64,000 nucleotides of DNA from positions 160,021,111 through 160,085,110 of the forward strand of contig OY294069.1 in assembly GCA_958510875.1 (NCBI GenBank), read 5' to 3'. Numbering within the stretch: the stretch's first letter is position 1; every line of letters starts with the position of its first letter. The translations under genes were made by a program, and so were the position numbers. The notes under the pieces were generated by a model. It was not told the DNA's origin, made no database searches, and was given only the letters and a program-made list of their open reading frames with translations. The DNA comes from Endomychus coccineus (taxonomy: Eukaryota > Arthropoda > Insecta > Coleoptera > Endomychidae). This document shows positions 42,106 through 53,596 of the stretch, piece by piece.

Positions 42106-43499
42106 TGTTCAATTGCAATGGAAATCTTCGATTCATTCATAATTCCATTTTATAAGTTCATAATTTGATTGGGGTGATTTAAAAATTTAAATAACTATGC
42201 CTATCCTTCAAAGTGTATGATTGAACGTACATGGAAATTTTTCCTTTGAAAAAGAATTTTTTTCATTCCCGTGAGAATTTGTTTTTCGAAGAAAAATTTA
42301 GAATTTTATTCATTGATCATTTTGAAAAAAGCTATTAATTAAAATCATTGATTGAATAGCGAGATGAAAGGCACGTATATTCAACAAAATATGAAAAAAT
42401 TGCAAAAAATAATTTATATTCATCATTTATGTCGTTGTACCGGAATCAGTAGATTCAAAAGATTATCTCACTTTCACATAATCGACACCTTTTAGAAAAA
42501 TACCACAAAAATAATAAAAAATATTAAACCATACATGAACTACTTTTTACTGCTATAAAATAACTGTAATTATTTGACCCATTTTTATTTGTTGTTGACA
42601 TTGAATATTCATAATTGAATAAATTATGTTTTATTTTGAACCTTCATTGTAATTATTTGTGAACATAATTTCAAATAGAGACAACTAGATTTGAACCCCT
42701 GAAAAGGTAATTGAGAAAGAAAGAAAATAAATAGCATATCAAGGTTCACTTTTTTGAGGATTTTCATATCAAAGCAACAATCACAACATAACAAATTCCA
42801 ATTATAATTAACATTAGAATCACATAGCTAGCCGGAATAACAATCAAAATGTCAAATTCATAAATTCATTATAATTAGTTATACCTACAAACAAAGGTCT
42901 AAAAGACATTTCAAAACAAACAATTCATTAACGTTAAATTGCATTGAGATCAATATGAATTCTCTTTAGATTCTTTAGAACACAGACTTGAAAACACTTA
43001 GATTGGGTAGGGGACAGATCTAATCTCTTTCAAGTTCTTATCTACAGAATGAAATACGAACTGTAGTCTATGTTTACATACATTTGTATGGTAGTGTTTG
43101 TCCAATGTAAATACCAACACATTCAACCCGTGAATATGAATATGAATATTCAGGAAAATAATATATCTTTTACTTTATTACTTTATTGAATATTCTCGAA
43201 TAACGCGAATTTTTTGGTGGGGTTTATTCCTATTTTGCCTAGAAACAGAATTACTTTGGTCCAAACCTAAGGGAATTATTGAAAAATGCTGTAGTGTTCA
43301 TAGAAGCTTACACGATGAACTTCCCTTAGAATATTTTTATACAGTGAAGGGAATTTAATTTAGGAATACAGCATTCGCCATCCAAAGTGTAATATTAACA
43401 CAAACTTAGATTGAGTATCTATGATTTTGAATAAATAGCAATATAATTATTACTTATTACATATTCTAGAACAAATTTTAATGCACCAGTGATCACTCA
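42106..43499. other. No recognisable gene
   Basis: AT-rich; nothing supported. Confidence 0.45.
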
Positions 43500-45075
43500 A
43501 TCAGAGAACACTTGATAATTAAATTGCATTTAAAGGAGACAATTATGAATACAGTGACTCCATTATGCTACATTTTGAACAGTTCTTTCAGATGTGGAGT
43601 TTTTCCTCACTCTCTGAAAACCGCGTTGATAATACCACTCTACAAAAAAAATGATCCAGAAGATCTAGGGAACTACCGACCAATCAGTCTGCTTTCTTCA
43701 TTCTCCAAATTGTATGAGAAGCTACTATGCAATAGATTGATAGATTTTTTCACAAAATACAAGATTTTCAATGACAGTCAACATGGTTTCCTTAAGGACC
43801 ATAATTCGGAAACAGCAGTTTTTTTAATTAATCGAATCAGTTATAACATCCTTGGAAAATAAAGAAATTCTATGCGGACTTTTTCTTGATCTCTCCAAGG
43901 CTTTTGACACGGTCGATCATAAAATCTTTCTTGCAAAACTGGAGCTTTGATGGAAAGTTATTTAAAATGTAGAACGCAGAGCGTGAATATTTCGGAGGGT
44001 AGACCAAATTTCATATCACTACAAATGGAAGTTCCTCAAGGTACAATAATGGGCCCACTTTTGTTCTTAATCTATATTTATGATCTACCACAAGTTATTG
44101 CTGATGCTAGAAAGTTACTTATCAATTATGCAGATCATAGTAACATTAAAGTGTCTGCAAATCAACTTTGCCTTCTCGAAACTGAAATTGCCTCTGCGCT
44201 CTTAAAGATTGAACATTGGTGTTTGAATAACAAACTCACATTGAACAAAAGTAAGACAAACTGCATCATCTTTAAAAGTCAAGCCATAGTAGACTGCACA
44301 TTTCAGAAACGTTGAATTTAAATAATTACATTTTGAAAATGAAGGATTATTCGAAATGTCTTGGAATAAATATAGATAAAAATTTAACTGGTGTAAAGAA
44401 ATCGAACAACGATGTAAAAGGCTGAGTTCTATCATTTATAGTTTACGTGCCATGAGACCACAACTTGAGGAAAATACATTAAAAGTTTTTTATTATGCCA
44501 ACATTCAATCTCTGTTGAGTTTTAGGGTAATTTTTTGGGGTAACAGCTACCAGGTTGATATGATATTCATGCAGCAAAAAAGAGCAATACGAATAATCTT
44601 TGGTTTAGGATAAGCAAAGTTGCAGAGGTTTTTTCAAGAAAAACAACTTGCTAACTGTTATTGGAATATACATCTATCAATCCCTTTTTTTTATTTTCAA
44701 ACAGAAGATTCTTTACAGATTTCAAAAAATCTTTCAATTACAACACACGTAATATTTCATATATATATCCAGCACATACGCTTACACTAACAGCGAAAAA
44801 TAATCCTTATATGGGCATCAAATTTTTCAACAATTTGCCAATTGATATTCAATGTATAAAGAATTTCTGTGAATTTAAGGATAACATATTCAATATTATT
44901 GTGTAATGTGAACCATACACTCTTAATGAATACTTGAATAAGTAAGTTTTTGTCTTTGTATTTTATTTTGAATTTCTTCTGTATTGTTTGACTTGTTTTC
45001 TTATAATGTTGTTATTATTTTACAACAATTATTATTGAGAAAATAAATTTACTTTTATTATACTTTACTTTACTA
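43500..45075 (+). pseudogene. LINE (CR1/Jockey-group) reverse transcriptase, near full RT, catalytic Asp mutated
   Basis: 43512-43862: LKTALIIPLYKKNDPEDLGN, YRPISLLSSFSKLYEKL, FNDSQHGFLKDHNSETAVF. Around 43870-43950 a shifted frame gives FLDLSKAFDTVDHKIFLAKL. 43947-44315: SLQMEVPQGTIMGPLLFLIY and LINYADHSNIKVSANQ, where the catalytic YADD reads YADH. Tail: WCLNNKLTLNKSKTNCIIF, then broken frames, and YNTRNISYIYPAHTL...FFNNLPIDIQ to a stop at 44906. The 3' end runs to a TTTAC-type simple repeat at ~45050-45075. The endonuclease is missing. Confidence 0.85.
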
Positions 45076-46559
45076 GGAAATGTTAGATGTGACAAATTAT
45101 ATAAAAAAATACAATACAATAAGGTCGATTCATTAATCTAGTGAATTGATTGTGCAACTATTAGGATATAATCTATATTTTCCAATTCAACATTGGAATT
45201 TTTGAGCTTTTCAAGTTCAACATTAAGATTATCAAATTCAACCTTGACCTTTTCAAAAACTAATTCATGACAAATATAATATCGTCTATACCGATGTTTG
45301 GAATTATAATTCTGAATTTATTCTAACTGTCAATATACAGCTTGTCTCATCTTTTTATCTTACATTTTATCGGTATTTCAGACATTATTTCAATTAAATA
45401 TTCAGAACATTTTGAAAAAACATACAAAATAGTTATCTGTTATCACTTCCGTTGATGATCCCTCCAAAGGAGATGATAAATGTAATGAAATCCATCGAAA
45501 ACTAATTAATAGATTATATAAATGATATTGTCATATGCGCTTACAAATATTTTGTAATTACAAAGCAAGTTAAGCAGTGGCTTACATCTTTTACACATAT
45601 TTTTAAACATTGTGAAAGTAGATAGTAGATAATACTCGAATACGTGAGTGCAAAGTATTTCATGGCCATGTTTCGACAGGTTATCTACGATTAAACCGTC
45701 CCCAAGCTTTTACGATTGTATAAAACATTTTATGTTCGTTCATCATTTGAGAAAACGTCATAAACATCAACTTGATTCCTCGGTCGAAAATAAAATATAA
45801 CATAATATGTAAAACGTTAAATTGATTTGAAGAACTAGATAGATTTAGAGAGTGTAGCCAATTAGAAGTTTGGACGTTTTGACACTACTAAATTGTTATG
45901 ATAATATAACAAATCCTCAATAATAACACACGAGTCAACAGGAAATGATAAAAATGATTCCCATTAAATCTAATCAGTTTTGTATTCAATATAATGTTTA
46001 ATAAGATAACACCAAACGATAATGATTTATTTTGAAGCCGCTCTAATTGGTGTTATCCAATTACTAGGTTAGCGAGAATTGGGCACTATCTCTAAATATT
46101 GCAACGGTTAGAAGAATCAGATATGTGACTAGGTAAATTCTTCTAAAACAATCTTCGACAACAATTCTCCGATAGCAGTTCTTCGAAAAGCAAGACATTT
46201 CTCCGAAGAACAGTTCCCCGAAGATAAAATTCTGACATGAAACATTCAGGTAAAGCGCACCTTTGAAGGCAATTTCTTTTTAGGTAAGTATTAATAATAA
46301 TTTATGTAGTGGATTATCTACTCCGATGACAATGACTAATTATTTAATTTAATTGCTTTGTATATCAAAGGTGATTTGGAATCATCACTCTGCTTCGAAT
46401 ATTGAGAAGGACAGGTCGGTAATAATGAAAGTTAAGTATTAATACTAATTTATGGAAATACCTGTGTCTCTCAATAAGATGTGGGTTATCTACCCCGATG
46501 ACAATGAGTAATTGATGCAGACTAGACATATAAAAGAGGCTTTCCAAATATTATTCTCC
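45076..46559. other. No recognisable gene; short repeats
   Basis: 45150-45265 on the minus strand reads as a short coiled-coil-like repeat (VEFDNLNVELEKLKNSNVEL). 46285-46340 and 46434-46514 share GATGACAATGANTAATT and AGTATTAATANTAATTTATG. Neither has a recognised function. Confidence 0.4.
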
Positions 46560-47284
46560 TCATAGGTTCCCTGGGACATACCATTGACATCGATAAGCTG
46601 AAGATGGAGTTTCTATTATGCGAAAAAGGTCTCGAAGGACATCCATTTGTAAAGGATGAACAAGTGGATACATGGACCTAATGGAATTGAGAGCAATTTG
46701 AAACCAGGAAGAGGAGTTCCAGAGGTCGAGCTATTACCGACAGAGGCCAGTTGCAAATTGCAAACGCTGCAAGTGTAGAGGTATGAGAGCTAATGGAGCG
46801 GGAGCCACAGCAACCATTTCAAGAGATACTCCGCACTATATTGTGTCTTCATTGTCTTCCACATTCAGCAGCAGTTGTGCGGGACAAATCCCATCCATTA
46901 GTTGCATAAAGGGACAATAAGGAACGTATACGAAGAAGAAACGATGCTGAAGCAGTTTTGCTCCAATCACGAACGGACATAAGTCTACCCGAGTTATATA
47001 CACAAACGATGAAAGGCGAAGATTTGTTGATGCTTGACTCAGTGCCTACTAAAGACCTAATATTAATTTTCGCAACTGCGCGGTTATTGGAAAAGGGAAA
47101 GTCGGGTTCGTGTATGCGTCTTTCATTTTTGCCAGAGTCTCTACAAAAACTACAGCAAGAGGGACTTAAGAAAAAGTATGAAACAGATGCAGACTTTGCT
47201 CTAAAAATGAAATTGTTAAACGCTTTAGCCTAGTGACACTTTACCTGCGGAGGCCCACAATGTCATTGACTATTTCGAGGATAT
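46560..47284 (+). pseudogene. MULE/FLYWCH-type transposon protein relic (left of hAT)
   Basis: The plus strand gives RGRAITDRGQLQIANA (46720-46765), which resembles the end of a FLYWCH zinc finger (aR..Td..g). A linker follows (VVRDKSHPLVA), then 46958-47233 reads SRTDISLPELYTQTMKGEDL, LEKGKSGSCMRLSFLPESLQ and KKYETDADFALKMKLLNALA. At 47240-47284 a shifted frame gives LPAEAHNVIDYFEDIW, like the lafvP..dVi.aFe.L block of MULE-type proteins. The frame continues after the hAT insertion at 49925 (IGPTRQHYFHTLCRNVLLLI). Family placement is tentative. Confidence 0.45.
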
Positions 47285-47734
47285 CTGGATAGCAGTGGCG
47301 GCTCCTCGAAGGAGGCTAAGGAGGCTCAGCCTCCTCACCAATTTATCTTAATGATCATTCTCCATTTTATTTCCTGTTTCTCTGATAATTCTTTAAATTT
47401 TACAATTAATTCCCCGTTCTCAGTAGTTATTTTCAATCCGGCAACAGTGGTCAGAGGCTAGATTCTCTATATATCTCAAATGCTGAGCATGTGTTGTTCA
47501 ACACAGTTGCGGTTTTTCCGACCAGTCAATCGCCAAATATCGTGAAACGGCGAAAACGGCAACATGGGAGGGAGGCTAGCTTTTCGTATCCATTCGTCGG
47601 TCGAATGAAATACGATTACTTGCGCTCCCGCCTACCGCTGCTAGAAGAATGCGGTTAGTTGTTATTTTTATTCCATGAGGCGTAGTAAGGTTAAGTAGTT
47701 AATTTTTAAGTTATAATTTATCTAATCGGAATCG

Positions 47735-48292
47735 GTGAACGTTAAAATTATGAGTGACTTAGTTGCAAAGTTCTTAGAAAATCCATTTAGTGGATTAACA
47801 TATGATAGAAAAGTGTTCTTCAAAAACAAACGGCCTTTACCGGATTTGAAAGGATTAGTGATGGCAGGGAAGTATCAAAATCGATCGTTTAATACTGATA
47901 ATTATAAAAAATATGTATGGTTAACGGGATCTGATGTACACAATAAATTATATTGCTGGTATTGCTTGCTATTCACATCAGATACAACTTCATGTTGGGG
48001 GCACTTGGGTTATAACGATTTGAAAAATTTAGCTCGTGGCCTAGAAATACATGAAAAATCGCAGGAACATATTACATCGTGTATTAAGTTTAAATTAACC
48101 GGTAAACAGAATATTGTTAATGCGATTGATTCTACACGAACAGGCGAAATCGAAAATCATAATAATACAGTTAAAGAAAACCGCGAAGTTTTAAAAAAAA
48201 TCATTGATTTCTTATTGTATTTATCATTTCAAGATTTGGCTTTTAGAGGGCATGATGAAACTGAAAATTCATTTAATAAAGGTAATTGTTAG
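47735..48292 (+). pseudogene. hAT transposase N-terminal part with TTF-type zinc finger
   Basis: 185 codons from MNVKIMSDLVAKFLENPFSG. KKYVWLTGSDVHNKLYCWYC then LLF carries the W...C..C arrangement of the TTF-type finger, followed by GWGHLGYNDLKNLARGLEIH-like text and EKSQEHITSC completing the Cys/His set. Downstream LKKIIDFLLYLSFQDLAFRG then HDETENSFNKGNC matches the start of the catalytic domain (qgLafRGH-type). It ends at a stop at 48292; the next block continues in other frames (FCEYDSKLRDFM). Confidence 0.85.
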
Positions 48293-49164
48293 ATTTGTTT
48301 TGTGAATACGACAGTAAGCTTCGCGATTTTATGACTAACGCGTCAGTATTTGCAGGCATTTGTTTTGTTTTATGCGGGTATAATGGTTGAGTGACAACAC
48401 GCGAAATAAGGTTAGATTAGAATTCGTCTGTTCGGTAAATTATCAATTGTAAAAATAGACAACTAGTGGAAAGATTTTTAGGGTTCTACGATGTTAGTTC
48501 GGGAAGAACAGCGGTCAGTTTATTCAATTTTTCAATGGAAACATTTCAACGATTCGACTTTGCGAATAAATCAGACTTACGACGGCATCTGTAATGGCGG
48601 GACATTTAAACGGTCTTCAAACAAACGTAAGTTTTAAATAACATAGTAGGAAACAGAATTCCCTGTAATGCTCGAAGTCGATGGAATTTTACATCACATG
48701 CAATGTTTAGTTTACCATCCATAAAAATAAAGACAAATTAATTGAAATATTTGATTTTATATTAAACAGTGATGACTTTTCAACAGATCAGGTTTCATTG
48801 AATGCTGCTGTTGGTTTAAAATCTTATTTAGAAAATGAAGAATTTTTGTTATTTCTTGATACTTTTAAATTAATATTTGAACAAACTGATCTTATTTTTC
48901 GAATTTTACAACATAAATTCACTAATATAATTCATTCAAGAGATCGTTTAACACATCTCATTGATAAAATTCAAGTTTCCGTTATACAGAATTTCATTTT
49001 AATATTTTATTTGGAAATTATTCAACTGATGAGGCTTCTCCCGTGAAAAGGAGGAAAACATATAATTTGGTAGACAAGAAACTACATTATAAACAACTTT
49101 TTTATGAAATTGTAGATACTATTAAAGGTCAAATATTGAGATTCGATTTTCCGATTTACATGAA
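48293..49164 (+). pseudogene. hAT transposase middle, deleted and frameshifted
   Basis: In shifted frames: EYDSKLRDFMTNASVFAG (48305-48355), then a divergent stretch, then IPCNARSRWNFTSHAMFSLP (48660-48720), which matches the conserved TRW block of hAT catalytic domains. 48798-49046 (LKSYLENEEFLLFLDTFKLI, HSRDRLTHLIDKIQVSVIQN) follows. The DDE residues upstream of TRW appear lost in a deletion. Confidence 0.7.
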
Positions 49165-49614
49165 TTGAAGTTTTTCGATTTGATGAATAGAAGATTTTTC
49201 GAATCTTTTTCAAAAGAGTTTCTCAATACACTTTCAGATAACTTAGTTCTAAAATATAATTTTTTTGATAAAATAGCGCTGCGCAATGAATTATGCGTTG
49301 TGTACTGGGATAAAGATATTTTAGGCCAGTACGACAGTCACGCCGATATAATAAAATATATGATAGATAATGATTTGCAACAAGTCTTACCTCAGTTTTA
49401 TAAACTACTTTGTTTGACAGTCACCATTCCTGTCACGTCGGCATCGGTGGAGAGATCATTTTCTACTCTCAAACGAATTAAAACATACATGCGAAATACA
49501 ATGGGCCAAAATCGTTTATACAATGTTAGTTTAATATCTATTGAAAAAGATTTAGTAAAACACTTAAAACATAATGATACATTTTATGATAAAATTATTG
49601 ATCATTTTTCGTAA
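49165..49614 (+). pseudogene. hAT transposase C-terminus (hATC dimerisation domain)
   Basis: An open block of 149 codons. LCLTVTIPVTSASVERSFST then LKRIKTYMRNTMGQNRL is the hAT family C-terminal dimerisation signature (iPvtSasaERsFS.LkriKtylRstm...Rl..l). It ends KIIDHFS and stop. Translated well, but there is no linked full transposase. Confidence 0.9.
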
Positions 49615-49924
49615 ATTAAAGACCGTAGAATTTCGTTAATATATAGAAAAGTTGATAAAATTAATAACAAAAAACAAAATATGAAAAATTCCAAAAAAAA
49701 AGAAAAAAAATTAAAAATCCAAAAAAAAATAAAAAACAAAAAACGAACAAAAAAAAATTTGTGGGCAAGAGAAACTCTAAACCTCCACGTTGGTTCTTGC
49801 TGGGTAACAATCAATTTTGTCACTGAAGGTTAAATTAATTGGCTGAATAGAGTATATTTTTACAAAAACGTTTTATGTCCAGCCTCCTCTCTCAAAAAGT
49901 TCACGAGCCGCCACTGCTGGATAG

Positions 49925-50040
49925 GACCCACGAGACAGCACTATTTCCACACACTATGTCGAAATGTGCTATTACTCATAATCTTTTAGTTCAAGCCTGT
50001 ATCAGAAAAAAATTATTTCTAACACCTTCTTCGTCCTTCC
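49925..50040 (+). pseudogene. MULE-type relic, continuation right of hAT
   Basis: In frame with the left part after removing hAT: IGPTRQHYFHTLCRNVLLLI. Beyond ~50000 similarity fades. Confidence 0.4.
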
Positions 50041-50850
50041 CGTGTTCATCTCAGTCTTCGGTACATTGCCTTTATTGCTAAGCCACTTTTGTTCACATCC
50101 TTTTGTAGTTAGAGTTGCACCTTCCTTTTTGTTTGATTTCATTCTTTTCAATATTATATTCTTTATGAATCTATATCCGCCAGGCAGTTTTCGAGAATAT
50201 TTTACAATCTATCGAAACGATTTGAAATTCGACATTAGCGTGCTCGAGAATCAGCTTACAAAACATCATAGAATTTTCGTAAAAACTTCCGGAAGCAATA
50301 AAATTGTTTTACGACGGTCTTGCAAAACATTTAAGTTGACACGCTCGAAAAGAAAAATTCACGATATTTCGTCGGAGCTTACTCATTAACCTCTGACGGA
50401 CCAATTTCTATTTGACCGCGACAACATTAAAATTGTCGTTAAGCGTGTAAACAGCATAGAATACAGCATGTTTAAACGACTATTCCGCTTCTTGTATTGA
50501 TGCGAGCAAAACAACTTTTTCAGTGGAATTCGGTAATATGTATGAGGTCAATGACCCGAACACTGGCAGTAATTGACACTGATATTTCTAATTGACACTC
50601 GGATATAATGAAATGTGAGATGTTTTCCAAATCCCTTCGCCCGTGCCTTGTTGTAATATCGGATTAAGAATTACAATTTGACCTTACATTGATATTATTT
50701 ATCCACTATGCACGCTATTTTCGAAATAAAAACCTCGATGAATGTTGTAAACTTCATATATAACTTAAAAATGAAATAGATCCTCTTCTATCAATAACTA
50801 AACTTATGAGCAACTAACATAGTTCAGTCTTCAGTCTATTTAGGTTTTAT
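50041..50850. other. Unassigned open frame, otherwise nothing
   Basis: 50042-50389 (plus) encodes 115 residues ending FREYFTIYRNDLKFDISVLE, RIFVKTSGSNKIVLRRSCKT; I do not recognise it. It may be another relic. Confidence 0.3.
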
Positions 50851-51985
50851 TATTGGAATTCATTGGGGACAAAATATTTTTTTTGCGATATTTAGGGTGC
50901 CATATAGGAAGCTTAAATCCGTGTTTTCGACCATCAACCCCTTCCAGGTTTTCCGCCATCTCTGATTGATTGGTAAATTTGTGTTTCGCGAATAGCAGTC
51001 GTATTTTTGATGTTATCGAAAAACAGCCGATAACATTTTTGCCAAGAAAAATTAGTTCTACAAATTAGTATACTTGATAACTTACTATTTTTGAACATTT
51101 TGCAAATTAACGTGTAATAACCGATTATTCAAGATAAAAGGGGTTGAACATTTTTTACTGGCACTATCGCAAAAATTATCGCACATTGTTAAACACGCAA
51201 TTACCTACACTTTTTATTGAAAAAATGTTTTTGGCCACGAAGTTTCACTCTATCAGGGAGGGTTTCAATGGTCTGCTAAATTTGAGAGAAAAATGAAAGT
51301 CCATCTCTAGAGTTGGAATGTAATCTTCTGATACTGAGATTTCATTTAGGGTGAAATTGAACTTTTCAAAATGAGATAATAGAGTTCTTAGCATAAAGTT
51401 TCGCTCTTTGTTTTGGCCGAGAAAAATTAAGATGGAATTGATTATTTTCTATATTGGATTTTCAGTTCACACTTCTAGTATAGTTTCACTGGGTAAATAG
51501 AGATAACCGACCCTTTATTGCGAAAAATTCTTGACGTGGGATTATTATATTCCATCAAAACTTTCCGGAAATTCTAGAAACTTTGAATATACAGATAATG
51601 AATAAATCGCAACAAATTCGTTAACATCAATATATTTTCACATTTTAGAGTGAAATTTCATATTTGATCAGAAAAAATATTCAACCCCCTTATTCGTAAA
51701 TAATCGGTTATTATTCCTTAATTTGCAAAATATTCAAAAATATCAAGTATACAAATTTGTAGAACTCATTGTTCTTATCAGAAATGGTATCGGCTGATTA
51801 TTCTATAAAATCAAAAATACCGCAGTTATTCGAGAAACAATAATTCACTCCTTAATTCAAGATGGCGGAAAAGCTGCAAGGCGTTAATGGCCGACAACTC
51901 GGATTTAAGATTCCTATATGATTCCTAACGATCGCAAAAGAAATTCTTCCCTAATGAATTGCAATAATACTCATAGGAATCAGTA
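50851..51985. mobile_element. Fold-back-like element, ~300-bp inverted arms
   Basis: The left arm (50851-51160) and the reverse complement of 51665-51985 share, in order, ATTCATTRGGGANAAA, TTGCGAT, TTTTCCGCCATCT, CAGCCGATA, AGTTCTACAAATT, GTATACTTGATA, CATTTTGCAAATTA (or ATTTTGCAAATTAA), TAATAACCGATTATT and GGGGTTGAA. Divergence is perhaps 20 percent. The middle (~500 bp) has no coding signal. No clear target duplication. Confidence 0.75.
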
Positions 51986-52687
51986 ATTTTACTGGACTAA
52001 AATAAATTTGGGGAACATATTAAAAAGCAACGAAGAAGTTCATCGAGTAGCTCTGGAGATGAAATTACAATAATGATAAATAATTTAATGAGATGAATAA
52101 GAAATTACAAATGTTTAAAAACCTGCAAGTACCTTCCGAATTCGAAAAAAGCAATAAGGAAGATAAAGATGAAAGGCATTCAGAAATGTATCGTTCTTGC
52201 TCTGGTATTAGTCACCGAGAAGGACATGTAAGTGATGTTTATGTCTACAGATAACATTTGCAGGTAAGTATTTACAAAATGTTTGTTGTCTCGTGTGTAA
52301 TATATAAGACTTTCTTGTATTTATGGATTAGAGATTCCGTATATAACTCATTGGGGTACGAGACTAATATATATGCTCAACTCTTTGAGAGTTGCTTTTA
52401 GTATAAACCAAATTTGGAGTTAGAATCCTGTACTTAGTTAGTTTCAACTGCTTGACTTCAACTTGAACACCTCGTAAACATTGACAGACGACAGGTTGAA
52501 TTCCAAGTCAGTACCATCTTTTATAATAGGATCGTTCAGTAAAATTAACATTTAACCTTTTTATGGATTTTCTTTTAGTGTCTGGACCCCTAATATAGTG
52601 ACAAAAATTTCGGACCAATAGCTTCATCCTGTACTGTTATAATTCAAGTTGAAGTTGCGCTTGTGGAAAAGTACCGAGAACAGCGCG
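51986..52687. other. No recognisable gene
   Basis: AT-rich; leads into the GC-rich promoter-like stretch at 52660-52750. Confidence 0.4.
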
Positions 52688-52702
52688 TGACGTCACTATA
52701 CG
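52688..52702 (+). promoter_or_regulatory. TGACGTCACTATACG motif, 95 bp before short ORF
   Basis: Contains the palindrome TGACGTCA (CRE/ATF-type site). The identical 15-mer occurs in inverted orientation 98 bp before the THAP start codon (53597-53611). GC-rich surroundings are unlike the rest of the window. Confidence 0.6.
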
Positions 52703-52797
52703 CACACGTAGTCTAGTGGCCGCGGCAACGCTTGTGTATTTATCCTGTTGGTGAAGTGTGTTGTTCTTTTTAAAAAGTACGCATTGAAGCTGGATTT

Positions 52798-52914
52798 ATG
52801 AAAGCTGATTCTGGTAATCTACCAGAAGTGGATATATTTATGATAATGGACTATTTCAACAAAAATAAGGACTTTATTTGCAGTGAAATGAAAGGAGTAA
52901 AATTACAACGCTAA
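52798..52914 (+). CDS. Short ORF resembling the N-terminus of YqaJ/SWIM-type multicopy insect proteins
   Basis: A 38-codon ORF, MKADSGNLPEVDIFMIMDYF then NKNKDFICSEMKGVKLQR and stop. I recall a repetitive arthropod family (SWIM zinc finger plus YqaJ-like exonuclease domain) whose N-terminus follows LPeiD.fMv..Ff..n.df.saE.rgvK. Here the frame ends exactly where the family's next block (GreSYGd) would begin, so this looks like a truncated first exon or domain. Its TAA (52912-52914) overlaps the antisense TAG of the THAP gene (52911-52913). Whether the peptide is made is unknown. Confidence 0.4.
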   Translation: MKADSGNLPEVDIFMIMDYFNKNKDFICSEMKGVKLQR

Positions 52915-53498
52915 GTAAACCAACTAGATTTTATCAGAAGTATTCTTCTATACTTGCACTGCAAATTCACTTGAATACCACGATCCGCGGTTTGAGTCGC
53001 AGTTGTAGTTTCTCTTTCTGTTTCTTCATTAAGATCAGCCATATCATTATCAGAAATTTCAGTAAGGCTGCATAATATTTAGTTTTTCCCGTTTTTTGAA
53101 TACTTCCCTAGGTTTGGTACTATGTGAATAAGTGCGGTTTTTTTGGCAATCAAAAATATGCGGTATTACACCTGGCTTCATTTGTATTCTGCCACTTTTC
53201 ATAGTTTTTAAGTACATGTAATCTTCTATGTCCTTTTCAACCTGATATGAAAATGATGTACTTATTAGAAATTAAACTCACCCTCGTTATATTGATATGT
53301 TCACATCAAAATGATCTCGCAACAGTATCTCGATCCTTTGTCAGACACAAAATCAGTTCTACGCATAGCACGCTGCCAAGCTTTTCTTATTTTCTGGTTG
53401 GCAGGCAAACAAATGAATAGCTTATCCGGTGCATTTATAGATGTATTATTACACTCTGGTACCACGCAACTTTTGCGAAAACTCTTTTTATCGCTCAT
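52911..53498 (-). pseudogene. THAP-domain protein gene, two exons, frameshifted
   Basis: On the minus strand ATG at 53498 opens MSDKKSFRKSCVVPECNNTS, IRKAWQRAMRRTDFVS and YCCE. The C2CH zinc finger of THAP domains is visible (C-VPEC near the start, the W of the core helix, then the C-E-HF end, reached only after a one-base shift at ~53320). A probable 40-nt intron (GTGAGT...TATCAG, ~53241-53280) precedes EKDIEDYMYLKTMKSGRIQM, KPGVIPHIFDCQKNRTY and, after another frame change near 53070, TEISDNDMADLNEETERETT. It ends at TAG 52911-52913. THAP proteins bind DNA and are often derived from P-element-like transposases; no transposase domain is present here. Confidence 0.75.
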
Positions 53499-53596
53499 TA
53501 TAAATCAAACGACAGTAAATTCACGATACATACAGTCAACACACAACGAAAACTGATCCGAGTTGACTAATAACGGTCTGGCGTCTATCAACCGTA

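Larger units (their letters stand above)
47293..49916 (+). mobile_element. hAT transposon, 2624 bp, with TIRs and decayed transposase
   Basis: Ends CAGTGGCGGCTC (47293-47304) and GAGCCGCCACTG (49905-49916) are perfect 12-bp inverted repeats inside a perfect 8-bp target duplication. The left subterminal region is rich in GGAGGCT repeats and their complement (47310-47340). The interior carries a TTF-type zinc-finger N-terminus and an hATC C-terminus on the plus strand, but the middle is broken. The A-rich stretch 49650-49760 lies in its 3' region. Confidence 0.93.
47285..49924 (+). repeat. 8-bp target duplication CTGGATAG around the hAT element
   Basis: CTGGATAG at 47285-47292 and 49917-49924 is identical. 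An 8-bp duplication is the hallmark of hAT transposons. Removing the element restores the reading order DYFEDIW-IGPTRQ of the interrupted relic. Confidence 0.93.
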
